From Steinernema hermaphroditum (taxonomy: Eukaryota > Nematoda > Chromadorea > Rhabditida > Steinernematidae): a DNA stretch of 64,000 nucleotides. The stretch spans positions 15,586,769-15,650,768 of the forward strand of contig CM059624.1 in the NCBI GenBank assembly GCA_030435675.1. Reading direction: 5' to 3'. Within the stretch, counting starts at the first letter, position 1; each line of letters starts with the position of its first letter. Positions 1-12,301 of the stretch are shown here, one piece after another. The notes under the pieces are model-generated. The model did not search any database. It was not told the DNA's origin and saw nothing but the letters and a program-made list of their open reading frames with translations. The position numbers were made by a program, and so were the translations under genes.

Positions 1-513
1 GGCGCCCAGTCCTGCCTCAACATCAATCTCCTGTTTTCGAAATGCACTTCCACAATAGTAAGTAATGCTTCTCTCAGAATCAGATTCTAATGAATGGAAG
101 AGTTCATCTTGGCTCCGAAACAGAAATCAATATAACACAACAGTACACCATAGGCCGACTTCCTTAATCCACAATTGTTCATCACTTCCCTCACGCGCAA
201 TCCACCACTGATAGTTTCTGCAACCATAATTGGTAGATTGCGGATCACGGATAGCGGATTGAGGTTCCAGAAATGGGACCCAGTTCGGGTGCATGGAAAA
301 AAGATAGAAAAACGTGGTTTGTTTACCAAATACCGAGTAGCGCTGACGACAAACCCACGTGGGTCATAACATACATGTAAGAAGTACTACGTGGGTAACA
401 ACCACTATTTCGAGAAGGTCAAATTTCGGATACTGAACAAAAGGTAAACCCAAACATCTATATGACACTAATTAAAAAGTGACATAACATCTGCGACGGT
501 TGTTTAACAAATC
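1..513. other. Intergenic, no supported gene
   Basis: Only short open frames on both strands with no recognisable domain, splice structure or RNA fold. I see nothing I can name here. Confidence 0.5.
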
Positions 514-667
514 AAATCAGATGGAACTGGTTTTCATAATTTATGGCTATGTTGTTCGAATGCGTATCAAATGAAACTCAAGACTAAAGACTAATTGAAT
601 TTCCTCATGGTCGATTTATTTACATAAGGAGTGGCTGGACACAATATGTGCAGACGTCTGATATTTG

Positions 668-891
668 CCCGATGAGCTCCACCATCGCGCTACTTCCGGA
701 CAGAGCTTCTTTGCCGCTTCGAACCTCACACACACGGATGGGATACTGGCTCAGACGTCGTGCCTTGCGCCGAAAAACGAAGAGAAGCAGCGACAATAGT
801 GATCTACGGTTCTTATTGTGCATTATGAGATTTCTTGCATGGTGAATGGCATTGAGTCAAACGTAAATGTAATGTAATGTTTGATATTTGG
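668..891 (+). mobile_element. SINE-like insertion with 9-bp target duplication
   Basis: A 224 bp segment is flanked by perfect 9-bp copies of TGATATTTG (659-667 and 892-900). The second copy of the surrounding tandem duplication has the same site with a single TGATATTTG and no insert, so the insertion is directly visible. The segment has no terminal inverted repeats and ends in a TGTAATGTAATG-type tail, which fits a LINE-mobilised SINE better than a DNA transposon. The family is not identified. Confidence 0.6.
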
Positions 892-904
892 AATGCGCTT
901 TTTT

Positions 905-1000
905 TAATCGTCCTCGCCTGCCCAAAGTAACTGGAAGACAGGGCAAATGTTCTGTTTGGTGATGAATCAAAGGTGGATGAGGACGAGATCCGCGGGAAAC
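905..1000 (+). pseudogene. Tc1-like transposase fragment, copy 1
   Basis: The frame reads a peptide like NVLFGDESKVDEDEI, resembling the VLFSDES block around the second catalytic Asp of Tc1-family transposases. It is short, without start or stop context, and is a remnant in the first unit of the local duplication. Confidence 0.5.
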
Positions 1001-1189
1001 CGGAAACCAAATCAGATGAAACTGGTTTTCATAATTTATGGCTATGTTGTTCGAATGCGTATCAAATGAAACTCAAGACTAAAGACTAATTGAATTTCCT
1101 CATGCTCTGTTTATTTACAAAGAGAGTGGTTGGAAGCAATATGGGAAGACGTCTGATATTTGGCATGCGTTTTTTGTTATCGTCCTCGT

Positions 1190-1410
1190 CTGCCAAATCA
1201 AGAACAAAGTTGTTCGTCTGTAAGTAACTGGAAGACAGGGCAAATGTTCTGTTTGGTGATGGATCAAAGGTGGATGAGGACGAGATCCGCGGGGAACAAT
1301 GTATGTGTGCCGCCGTGCAGGAGAAGAGTGCGATTTCCGTTGTATCAAGCTGACAGTGAAGCATGGAGGAGGGTCGGTTATGGTGTGGGCGAACTACCGC
1401 TAACTCATCT
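1190..1410 (+). pseudogene. Tc1-like transposase fragment, copy 2
   Basis: After an NVLFGDGSKVDEDEI-like stretch, another frame contains VKHGGGSVMVWA (about 1358-1393). This is the diagnostic block of Tc1/mariner transposases that normally precedes the last catalytic region. Frames shift between the two blocks and the rest of the enzyme is absent, so this is a decayed fragment. Confidence 0.65.
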
Positions 1411-1893
1411 CATTCCGCGAACCTCTCTGGGCATAGATAGTTCCAATTTACTGTTACATTTCGGCATGGTTAAAATGGAGGGTTAATATCTAGCATGTCC
1501 AACACATAACCATAGTTCGTATTCCAGATTAGTGTTCGAAGATCAGTCTATAATTAGCGCTGCACGTAACCGAAGGAAGTAGAGCGAAGGTTGCACGAAA
1601 TGTCAAGAAGAGGCCGACACCGGACGTGCGAATTGTGATTATTTTTCTTTGGTCTCTGAAGCTCAGCTCAGCTATGCAGATCAATGGTGCTGAGCGGTTT
1701 TTACTGCACAGTGATGTATATGGTAGTGTTCATCGGGCGACATCTATTTTTGTACTCAATCCAATAATGCAAAGAGCGCAAGAATGAGAACGATGATCGG
1801 ATTAGCTACGCGTAATTAGCGACTGAAATGTCGCGCTTTGCAACGCGCATCTTGGGGCTGAACATTCAGAGCAGAGATGTACACGCACCCCAA
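1411..1893. other. Intergenic, no supported gene
   Basis: No domain, RNA fold or strong repeat was recognised. It may contain more decayed Tc1-like sequence, but no diagnostic block can be read. Confidence 0.4.
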
Positions 1894-2420
1894 ACCGAAA
1901 ATAAAACATGAAGTCAAGACTTATCGATTTCACGATTTTTCACGATTTTATTTCGCGAATCAAAGGCACCGAAAATAGACAAACAGAGGATGTCTGGAAG
2001 ACGGCTTCATCCCTGGCGCGGCGTAGATGTCGATCCGGTGGTTGGCGGAGAGCTTCATGGGGCTTCTGGGAATCGGCAAATCTTCGGATTCAGGAGCGGA
2101 ACATCGTTTGCGGCACAGCGCACGCTTCTGTGCTCGAATCTGATGGTCCGTGGTCCGGGAGTTGCGTCTTCGATGGTGGTGGCGTCCTCAGAGCGTCGGC
2201 GACCTTCGGGATGACTTCTCACGTGGCCGGATTCTTGACGTCGGACATCTTGTTGTCAGCGGTGGTGGGACTACGGCTTCCGGGTGTCCCAATTCCATCT
2301 GGAAGCCGGAACAGTCACAACTGCCACGGGGTTTGCCATCTGACCGACCAGACACTCAGAGAGCGACCGGAGGGACCGACCGCTCGCCACTGCGACACGA
2401 GTGAGAGCCCCAAGACTTAT
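1894..2420 (-). repeat. Dispersed repeat R1, copy 1
   Basis: A GC-rich repeat shared with 13744-14245, 19775-20250, 50140-50590, 57715-57905 and 62965-63140. Shared blocks include GCTTCCGGGTGTCCCAATTC (about 2277, antisense here) and CGACCGGAGGGACCGACCGC. On the minus strand the end of the unit reads a degenerate frame containing DIYAAPGMK that recurs in two other copies. No transposase is visible, so it is probably a non-autonomous or decayed element. Long open frames here are repeat artefacts. Confidence 0.75.
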
Positions 2421-4365
2421 CGTTTCCCCGATTCCAAGCGGAAAAATGAAGACCCACACAATCGCAACTGGCTTTTCGCATTAGCGCGAAAGAGCACAGA
2501 CGATTACAGAATAAAACTTTTGCCTTTTTGATCACCGGGTTCCGAACCCGAAACCCACAAACATGAAAACTCTGAACAACCAAAAACGCAGTCATCACTA
2601 AGACAGAGATAACTTTCTCTATCTGGCAGTTCTGTTGTATCATATCAGGTCGATATGTTCCATCGTAACGGGATGATCCGGTCGGCGTCTCCATTGCCCA
2701 CGTTTACAACTTGTCATCCCGAGCGTTTATAATGAATTTCATGGCTGTTTTTATTGCAAATTACGAGTGATTCTTGCGGAACGGAGTCTAGCCAGTCGAA
2801 GTTTTATTATAGAAAAACAGCTTTCCAAACGTAAATAGTTTGCCTCGACGGACTTCCTCTTTCTTTCTTTGAGTGTTTAAGCCTTAAATCGAATTAGCAA
2901 TTCGTCATTTACACGCTCTGCAGGTGCTGTGGTCGGGACCGACTCGACTACCGTATCAACCGCCGCAAAGAAGAACAGGACAAGTTTATGCCATAATAAA
3001 ATGTTGTGTAAGGGATCGTGTTATTGATCAAAGGAATCAAAATAGAGAGTTGGTGCGACACAAAGTGCAATGTTGCAGCCTATATTTCACCCTTGCCTAC
3101 TGATATCCTGGGCTGGACAACGCTTCCTCGATCACGACTAGGTGTTCCAGCAGGTCTGGTCGAGGATCACATGTGGAACAATGAGCACCAAGGACATGTG
3201 GGTGTCCAACTCGCCTTAACTGAATCCGAACATTTTATTTTATCTCCTGCGCGTAAAACATAAATCTTCTTTCTCAAGACTTTTCTGAGAAAAGTGCTGC
3301 AATTACGTGCATAGATTTAGAATTCTGCGCTTCTTCTCAGAGCAACATTTCTTAGAAAAAGCATTTGCAATGCATTGCTATCGGCCGCAGACTTAATAGA
3401 TATAGACCCTCGTGGCATATCCACATCCATACAACATGAAATTTTTTCGGCTCGTTAACGTTTTCCTCTAGTCACCCAAAAAGACTCCAGAAGTGCACTG
3501 TTGCAAAGCACGTTGCAATCCTGACATTTGAGTGAGTAATTGCGCGTAGCTAATCGGATCATCATTCTGATGATCGTGCTCCAAGATTGATTGGATTGTG
3601 GCTTTACGTCACGGTTATTAGCAAGAACGGAAGTGTGACCTAGTGGACTCTTTGATTCATCCTTACACATAGCACATTTCACGTTTCAGAATTATTGAAA
3701 AAGGGGTGAGAACCAAAAATTGAATGATTGACAAAGTTATCAAATGTCTCAGTGATGACCGTTTGAGTTCAACTTTTTCAGGTTACCTGGCCTTTTTTGG
3801 TTTCTGGTTCAGATTCCGCACCTAAAAATTGAATCAAGGCTCAACTAGAGCTCGAAAAGTGAATATATCTCAACCGAAACTTTCCCATTTCCCCCAAGCA
3901 TCACTGATATGTTCTTTGTTTCCTGAAGGCTCAAAGCGTCATCCGCCACCTTTGTTAACTATCATCGAAATGATAAGAAAATACCAACTTTTTCGACGCC
4001 TCGTCTGCGGAGTCCAGATAAGCGAGCAATTATGCACCACGATTTAACATTCAGCGCCTCCTCGCGTGGCCACATTTCATGGAAAAACGATGTAATTTAC
4101 TCTGTCGGAACGCCCACCGTCGTCTGCCCCGAATCCTCTGCAAACACTTACGTCTCGTTGTGTGTCGTGTATTGGGTTCCTTTTCGCTTTTTTATTGAAT
4201 CGAATGCTCGTTCGTTTTTCTTTAACTTCTTTAGCGACCTTTGCCGATCATATGATGAAACTTAATTATGTGAGTTTTGGTCTTTGGCGACTGTCGTGAA
4301 ATGGCGACCAATAGGATCGCTATCATTAAAAAAAAAGAATGAGCGGAAAAAAAGAAATATAAAAT

Positions 4366-4440
4366 AGTTGACTTCGACCGGATTCGAACACGCATTGAAA
4401 TAATGACGAACTAAGGTGCTCACCACTGAGCGGCGTCGGC
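4366..4440 (-). repeat. tRNA-derived degenerate sequence
   Basis: On the minus strand GCTCAGTGGTGAGCACC resembles an A box and GTTCGAATCC a B box at tRNA-like spacing. The T-stem and acceptor stem do not pair properly, so this is a decayed tRNA or the head of a tRNA-derived SINE rather than a working tRNA. Confidence 0.35.
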
Positions 4441-7274
4441 AAGGCTAAAAGGTATCCCGGATCCGGGTTATGTTCTCTATGCGACGTTCCCAAGATTTTC
4501 CATTTTTTCATGACGAATCTTTACAAAACGATTGGCCATTGGTATACTGGATACGTCGTTAAGATCGTTCTCATTTCAATCACATCCAAATCTAATAAGT
4601 AGCTCAAAATTACAGAAAATAAAGGCTACATTGATGCCTATTGCTGCCTTAATACAATTATATTTCTTACTTTGTTGCGCAGACACATATGATCCGTTTT
4701 GAAATTAACTTAGTATGGATATGTGATCCATTTTCGTGGTGTTCGAATTTTGCGCTAAGCTCTTTAATTTCCGGTTGATGCCGTGCACACAGAAAAACGC
4801 ATTAGTTCCTAAATTGAAATAATGGGCCGGCACGCTGACACGCCTTTCTGTCACTTGTTCCTCTGGGTACTCGCATACTTTCTGGAGAACCTATGACCGT
4901 TCAAGATGCCAAAATCACAGGTGAGCTTTGTATACTCTGTTCATCCGATTTGAGATATACAGACATAGCTGTTTTGAATTCGAATCCACGTCATGTATAC
5001 TCAGAACAGTCGAATGTATATTTTGTCTCTGATGAGAGAGGCAAATTAAATTAGACGAAAGAAGGCGGGCGATGTTGTTTTGGTCCGCGAATCGTCGGGT
5101 TTCCTCAGCATCCATTCATTATGAATCCCTCGTATTCTAGTCACAATTTCTTTACCCCTTTTGTTTTGAAAATACAAATCCGAGACACCCATTTGGATTT
5201 CTACCCCATGAATCCACGGATCGAAGACCATTTTTTGTCTATCGTACAGGGCTTGTTATACAAAAAAAGCATTCACGACCGACCTATTAACAACGAGTAC
5301 AAACTGTAGCCAGCGCTGAATTGGTAAAAACTATTCATTTATTTGTTTGTGTCTGGGAGAAGGTGCTGCGTTATACGTACGTTGCCCATAATTGGGCGTC
5401 TCGGATGGGCAAGGCGGCCAAGAAACGAGAAGGGCGCTGAGAGGGTGTTATTGGCACTTCGGATAGGAATGTATGGCATTACGATTTTGCACTTCAGTAA
5501 ACAAAACACGGAAGAAGAGCTTTCGCTCGAGGCCGAGTACGTGAACTGTGTAGGTATCTGTACGATAGTTCTAACTTCATTTCCACCCAACAACATAGCT
5601 GATTTTGGACGGGGTACAATGAGCTATGTTGATCCCACTCCATCCCACGGATTCTCAAAATAAATGGCCTTGTTCGTTTGCTTCTTTGTTTGTTGTTTAA
5701 CGGTCTTTGTGTCTAAGCTTGCCAGCTTTGTTGCTTTCGAGCACAAGCGACCATTGATCTCAAAAGATCTCAAGAGCGCTTTTTGTCATATTGGTAAGGA
5801 ACATCTTCTTCTCCACGAATGCGAGAGCTATCACCACATTATTCTCTCGATTTTTGTGTTTTCTAGTTGGTTTTAAATATGAATATTAACCTATACCTAA
5901 GAGCTATATTTTGGGCATCAATTGCTTGAGGCATCGGCTGATTCTTAACCTCTGCTGGAGGCGCTGATGTCCTATGTTCCCACTTTATGTCCTCAATACT
6001 TAAAGTCATAGTAAAGTATGAAAACAACCTCTTTCGCACTTTTGATCTTGATTTTCTGCTGTCCACACGTTCAGCACCCAAGACAACGTTCTCAAAAGGT
6101 CATTTATCAAGGGATTGTTCGATATGGAACATTTCGCGCTGGAGCTGTCATCACGCACGCAAATACACCTTAGGGCCATTGCTCGTGTTCGTATTTGTGC
6201 TATACGAATTACGCAACAACCACTTGAACATTGCATTGGAATCTCAATAACTTTCGGTATGCAGGGTGTCTCAAAACCGATGTGTTTATGGATAGGCAGA
6301 TGTACTTCTCCAGAAGGGATTTATTGTACAGTCGTGTCCACAAATGGCACCTTAGGCATAAGTCATTTCATCCAGAAACGTGAGATCGATCGAAAGAAGC
6401 AAAAAAGAGCTCTCTGAGATCTATCTTTCTATTGACCGAGCATGATAGTCTACATGAATGGGTTTCCATATTTCAATCGCGCCCTTGACGCAACTTCATG
6501 GGATATTTTCTTACCGCGCCTCGTCTAGGTTAAGTCTTTTTGAACCAGCGGAGAAGCCTATTGAAATGTCATGCCTATTCGGCCGATCCTTTAACCTCTC
6601 AGAAGTTTCTCTTTGTTGATTAAATTTCACACTCATCGATGTCGTACTGATTATAAGCAGCTAAAGCAAGCACGTCATTCAATTCAAGCCCCGCTTTGGT
6701 GGTCACAAAACGCGACTGATGTCAGATTGTGCAAGTGTTCCGATCTGGTGGAACAGAAACGTTGTAAGCGGCTGACTCAGTAATTAAACACGTCACATTA
6801 ACCAATGCATGAGCTAATTAGGTTACGGTCGAGTCACATATCTTTCTCACGTACTTTTCACAGATTGCCCTCCTTCCTCTTGTGGCCTATCGAGGCTATG
6901 GTATCGCCGTTGACAGAATCACTTACACCCAGAAATGAGATACCACAAGTATCGGCTGGAGATATTAATCGGAACATAAATGATCTTCGCCAGTGAGAAT
7001 AGTGTAGACAGATAACCGATCTAAACTTTCGGATAAAACATTGCTGGATGCAAGAAGAACTCGAGACGAGATTACACATCAGATTAATCAATACTTGTTC
7101 TTTGGCTTCGGATATTCCTAATTCCTCTAGTAATCACCCAAATCTACACGTGTGCAGCGATGCCGATTCAGTAAAATTTCGCAATCCGAGCCGGGTCCCG
7201 TTCAGTCCGAGCCAAAGGAACTTTCGGCTGTATACTGTATATACTGTAAAAGTAATGGCTGTTCGTGACGAGCG

Positions 7275-7385
7275 CCGACGATGAAAGGAAATCGGATGCC
7301 CTCACTCCCATTGCCCCATGCCCTTTATCTCATCGTCTGCTTCCTTTGTACCGCTCCCCGCGAACTGTCACAATTTATATTGCCG
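7275..7385 (+). repeat. Dispersed repeat R2, copy 1
   Basis: Shares the pattern TCGTCTG(C)...CTTTGTACCGCTCCCCGCGAAC with 48275-48350, 48600-48670 and 59310-59375. It is short, non-coding and of unknown class. Confidence 0.45.
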
Positions 7386-8883
7386 GGCCCAGGAGTGCCT
7401 TTCGTGGAACGATTATGCCGATGGCCATTTCGTTCCAACGTTACTCGTTCCAGAAATTCACACTCGACATCTCGCGTGATGTTTTTATGACAAACAGCCA
7501 CTCCTTCTTCTTCGTATAAACTATACATAGAAACAGATAGGCGGCGGGACCTGCTTGCGGGAGGCAGTCCAATTATATTTGATATTTTAATGCGTTTTTC
7601 GAGATTTTATCTAAATTCTTGAGCGGTTCCTTGAAGCGTGATGCGATCTCGTGATCTCCGTCATTTTTCTAAAATAAAAATCCCTCGAACACATGAAAGC
7701 AACGCAGTCCAATTTGGCATGACTTATTCCTATGAAATTGTTATCTTCCTAGTCATTTCTCAAGCGGCAAGACTTCCAATGTCTTGCAACTTCTCTAGTT
7801 CTATCAATACGTGGTAAGAGGTCATGTTTCGGTTCCTAATTATGCATGGGAAAAAATGAACTTGTCCACAAATGACGGAAGATCAGAATGGCCATACATT
7901 GTTATCTATTCTGCTGTCCGTCAAGTTCTGAAAACCATCGCTGTGTAAAGAACTGAACCGGGCCGGCTCGTCTTGGCTTACTTGAGGAACCAATCTAAGC
8001 TAACTCGAGTTACCCACATAGCGAGCAGAAGGCGATGCGAACCGAGCGCATATGAGCAGAAAAACGCTGACTTATGCGCTGTTGAAACACCTGCCCCTCC
8101 CCTCGATCTGATGCTTCTGATCGTCTGCTCTGTCAACTCATAATGACCATACATTTTTTATCTATCTACTCGATTACCTGTCCACTGATGAATACCGCCG
8201 CTGCACTCTTTGCCTCACTTTGGATGAAAACCCTGCCTAACAGGTTCATCAATGATCGGTTGGTGCATAAACTACTCTACAACTTGAACAGCTGATTATG
8301 TGCTGTGACTGAGCGTTATCCATTAATAGCTTAATCGTTCGTGGCGTTTATTTCATTTTGTTAATAAGAACAAGGTTGCGCTCGCGAAATCCTCAATAGC
8401 CCTTCGGTAGGCAACACTTTATTATAATCATCCGACGGCTTTTCTGGGATCTCAACAATGTCAAAGTGTTGAAAAACTGATCGAATGCGAAATCCAAATG
8501 GGTCCAAGTCCGAACTGGATGCCCAAAAACCCATCGAGTCCGAGTCCGCACCTCGATCTCGATAGTTCCAATTCGTACTTCGATGCAAAATTAGCCACTT
8601 ATGTTACGTAGGCGATCAGTGTTTGCGATCACTTTTCATTCCTGATAGCTATCTCATATCTCAATCTTCATAGTCATTAGAGGAAACGTAGATCACCGCT
8701 TTTTCCCACAAAAAGTAGCGACCATTGATATTCACAAACATCCGCCACATTCATTTGCAGAGAACGATTTTAAGTGTTTGAACAGTGGTTTGCATGTTCC
8801 CTATAAAAGGGTTAAAAAGCACTTTCGTGACTGTTCTTAAATCCGTCGATTGACATTGTGAACATGTTCAGTCGGCATAATTT

Positions 8884-9008
8884 GAGTATGAGAACTGAAT
8901 ATGATATGACTGAATACACCTTTTATTTTTCATGCTTCTTGGCGCATTTGTGTATTTTCTGTGAACAGACGCTCAGAAAGTTCCAAATCATATTCAGTTC
9001 TCATACTC
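8884..9008. repeat. 22-bp perfect inverted repeat with 81-bp loop
   Basis: GAGTATGAGAACTGAATATG at 8884 (22 nt arm) has its exact reverse complement at 8987-9008. The spacer is AT-rich. It could be a small foldback element or a structured transcript. Confidence 0.6.
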
Positions 9009-9948
9009 AGCCCTTCGAGGACCTTACAGACTCTCGAGGTGAATCCTCAGCTCGTCGACGAGCATCTTCGACTTGCCGTCTCCACGCGGACCTTTGAAAT
9101 CATCTTCTCGAGGAGGTCATTTCTCGAGGGGTTCTTTTGGGAAGCGTATTATTTATAAAATCTAAGCATAGACTTCATTCACATTCACTTAAAATGGAGC
9201 ATATCTCAGCAAGTTTGGGTAGATTCGTCTTGAGTCTAGTCGTGAGAATGTGTTTACTATTAATTCGCCTTTTCGATGCTATTAATAGAGTGAAATTCTG
9301 TCCATTATCTCCGACGTCGGGTCATCGCATTCTTCTCTTTTCATCTTCTGGTGCTTGGTAATTAACCGTAATGGGGTTGGTCCCTTCATCATATCCGCCG
9401 GATTATTTGAATAAATGTATCGCATGATGGCCCTTCAAGTTGGGATCAAGGAAAACTAGTAATCTTTGATTCCTCATCTTTTGAAATGAGGAGTCGCCAC
9501 GGGAAAAGCCCCTTTATCTCGTGTTCTTGTTTAATCGACGTTTTCTTTAGTCCGCCTCTGCTTTGCATAATGGTGTAGAGCTTACGTGATGTGGCCCTTT
9601 TGTTAGAGCGTAACCATTAATCTTATTGACGGACGGTGGATAAGCCCTCCGAAACGGAAGACATTATCTTTTTAAGGATTCAAATGGGTTTAATCTTGTT
9701 TTCACTGTGGCACATAAAAGCAAATGAACATCACTTTCGGGTCATATATATTTGGCTTGTTGAGAATCAACCGTAATTTTTAGTCCTATTTAGTCATCAA
9801 CCTGGCATTTTTAAGCAGAGAACTTTCGCAGAGAACAGGTGACATATGCTTTAAGTTATAGTGTCACCAAGATCGGCAAATCTAATGATAATGATTAATT
9901 CGATTCTATTTTTGAAAGTAGATATTTATTATCAAAAAGGCACACAAT

Positions 9949-10065
9949 CTAATCAAGGTATTCGCCGTTAGCATCAACAACTTCGGCCCACTTCTGGGAC
10001 AAGAGCCGTATCTCTGGTTCATAGAACACAAGGGGTTTGGGGTCGAAAAATGTTTTGGTCCAATT
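9949..10065 (-). pseudogene. mariner transposase C-terminal remnant
   Basis: The minus strand reads a 38-residue peptide ending in a stop. It contains TFFDPKPLVFYEPEIRLL, then SQKWAEVVDANGEYLD. This matches the C-terminal pattern of mariner transposases (FY..GI..L..RW..VVD..G.YF). Upstream sequence no longer reads as transposase, so only the tail survives. Confidence 0.7.
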
Positions 10066-12301
10066 TTCGACCTTTTTGCCTTATTCTAAGTGATTTCCTC
10101 CGATATCGTCGCTTATTGATTAACACTTATGACAGTAAGATAGAGCTATGAGTGTGCTATATGAATGTGCAAAGCACAGTCTATCAGCTCAAAACGAAGA
10201 GCCATTCTGGAGGTCAGCTTGAAAATGTGAGATCTTGGGCAGTGGTACTTTTTGGGAATCTAAGGGTCATTTTTTCCACTTGTGGCCTTTGTTTCATTAA
10301 AGTTGAAATGAGCTCGTGGAGTCAGTATGTGGGCATGGTAGCTGTGAGTGATAGCTACCTAATGCATACCTTTGTTGCCTGTTATAATACTCAACCAATT
10401 GGAAACGTTGGAGTTAACAGAACATGGTGATCCGAGAAGGCCATATTTTTTAGACTGCGTCACTTTCTGATATATGACGAACACATCGATAGGTGCGTTC
10501 AGTAGGTTAGACCCAAGGATGTACGTGATTAAAAGCAGTCAGCGTCCATAACACAATTAATACCATAGGAAGCCCGCACATGACTTAGCATTTCGCCATC
10601 TCGGGGTGCCAAAAAATGACCGTCAAGACAGAATAGACCTGCAACAGCAAGAGGAATGCAGTGGACAAGCGGCGAATCATAAAATGGAGTGAGAGTTCGC
10701 TGTACTAAACAACGCGCCTATCAATTATGCCCTATGGGTACACATGGCGAAATTAAAGGATGTTTACCAAATGGCTCATTTTCAATGCATCAACCCAATA
10801 GTAGTCGTTTTTCTTACTGATTTATCAGCTGACTTCACTGTCACTGCCCACATATATGATTAGTCACCTGAAGCATCAGGTTTCGAGGAGGGTGGTCATT
10901 TGAGCGTAAGTCACAAGAATCTGTCAGTCAGGCGTGTGGCGCAAATAATATCATTACTTCCGTGAGATCTCTGCTTGGTTCAGTCACATAGTACTCGCCT
11001 GATATTTGCGGTTTAAGCACTATTGAGAGGTATAGAACGATCCGTCGAGTGTGGTTCCTTTTCATTAACAACCACATCCTTTATATGCACAATGGTAGAC
11101 ACAAAATGGCGACATATCTTGAAAGTCACTTAAATCGCTTCAGGTTACCCATTCATCAACATCCGGTTGATAAAAGAGAGCAGTTTTGGTGACATTCCTG
11201 GCCGGATTTGATTGGATTTTCCAAGTTGGATTGTGTGATTCATTTCGTGACCTTTATTGCAGAGCTCTATTCTTATTTTTTGGCGTTAACCCTTCAGAAC
11301 TGTGAAGAAAACACCCATACTCTTGGCCAGAATTTTTAGCGTTCTATAGGAAAGTAATCTAGGCGAAATTTTTTAGCCATCTTACTGACTGCTCAAGGCC
11401 CGACGAAACAATTTTTGTCAAGGTAGGGATCGAACCTGGACTGGGCGAGACGAGACTTTCCAACCTTGAGACTCGAGACTGAAATGAAAAGCTCGAGACG
11501 AGACTTTGACAGTCCTGGATCGAACTCAGTCTGACACCTTAATGACTGGGCATAAAACCATTCTAGGAGTTTCTTTTTGTGCTTTCGGGCGTTTCCTTTG
11601 CTTTGAGACGTCCCCCATCTTGTGATTTAAGGCATCCCCTGCCAAGGGATCGCTCAACAATACATTGTTACGGATATGATACAGTGTGCTACAGGGACGA
11701 TGCACTTAAGACAAATCCGGTTCTAAACAATCTATTAAGGAAATCCGGTTTCTTCCAAATCGCTCAAATCCGCATGACCTACTTTGTGAACTTGACCTAC
11801 CTACGTTCGTCCTCTGATGTATTTCCTTTATTTTTTCACAAGCTGACTACCGTATCCCTACTTACTAAGACGACTAACGTGATGCACAAGATATTTTTCG
11901 AATGAACTTAAGTAATTGACAAGAAAATGCACAAAAAAATGTATATAAGGAAGTTGTCCATTATTCAAAAACACATTGCAACCTGAAAACTCCACATTCG
12001 ATTACGGACCACCTGTAGCTCATTTATTTTTATGTCCTCCACCTCTGATTGCCACCCACCGGACACAACCTCAAAGGCACAGCCCTAAATTTATCATGCA
12101 AAACGTTTCGCTGCAAGTTGCTGTGCTAAAAGTGATGGAACTTGCGTCGCCTCCCTCCCCCACTAACAAAGCGCTCCTGTCCCGAGGGGCGTTCACTGCG
12201 CGAGCCCTTAATTGGCCACTACTTGATCGACGATGCACAACCAGTAACTTTCAATTAACTTCCACACTTTCAGGCCATCGCCGTCACGCCATAGTCCATC
12301 T
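10066..12301. other. Intergenic, upstream of chemoreceptor
   Basis: No gene supported. A GAGAC/CGAGAC-rich stretch near 11440-11510 resembles the GACTCG-type repeats seen elsewhere. The last part, with TTTCAG at about 12267-12272, is the likely leader region of the receptor gene. Confidence 0.4.

Larger units (their letters stand above)
514..1300 (+). repeat. Diverged tandem duplication (about 0.49 kb unit) of a Tc1-like fragment
   Basis: A segment beginning AACTGGTTTTCATAATTTAT occurs near 524 and again near 1019. Both copies run on through TCTGATATTTG into the same Tc1-like coding remnant (near 931 and 1230). The first copy is longer because it carries an inserted 224 bp segment at 668-891. 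The two copies are diverged but clearly colinear. Confidence 0.75.
2421..9948. other. Gene-poor region of about 7.5 kb
   Basis: Scanned on both strands. No exon chain or domain could be supported. It holds a degenerate tRNA-like stretch (about 4366-4440), an R2 repeat copy (about 7275-7385), and a short perfect inverted repeat (8884-9008). Otherwise there is AT-rich non-coding DNA and short chance frames. Confidence 0.45.

Noticed and set aside
1908..2531. 207-codon open frame
   Set aside because: It runs through an R1 repeat copy; the strand and frame are not conserved in other copies and composition is repeat-like.
4366..4440. tRNA gene on the minus strand
   Set aside because: A and B boxes are recognisable but T-stem and acceptor pairing fail; kept only as a tRNA-derived sequence.
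5343..5663. 106-codon open frame with an overlapping 85-codon antisense frame
   Set aside because: Neither frame has a recognisable domain or gene signals; overlap on both strands suggests chance or a repeat.
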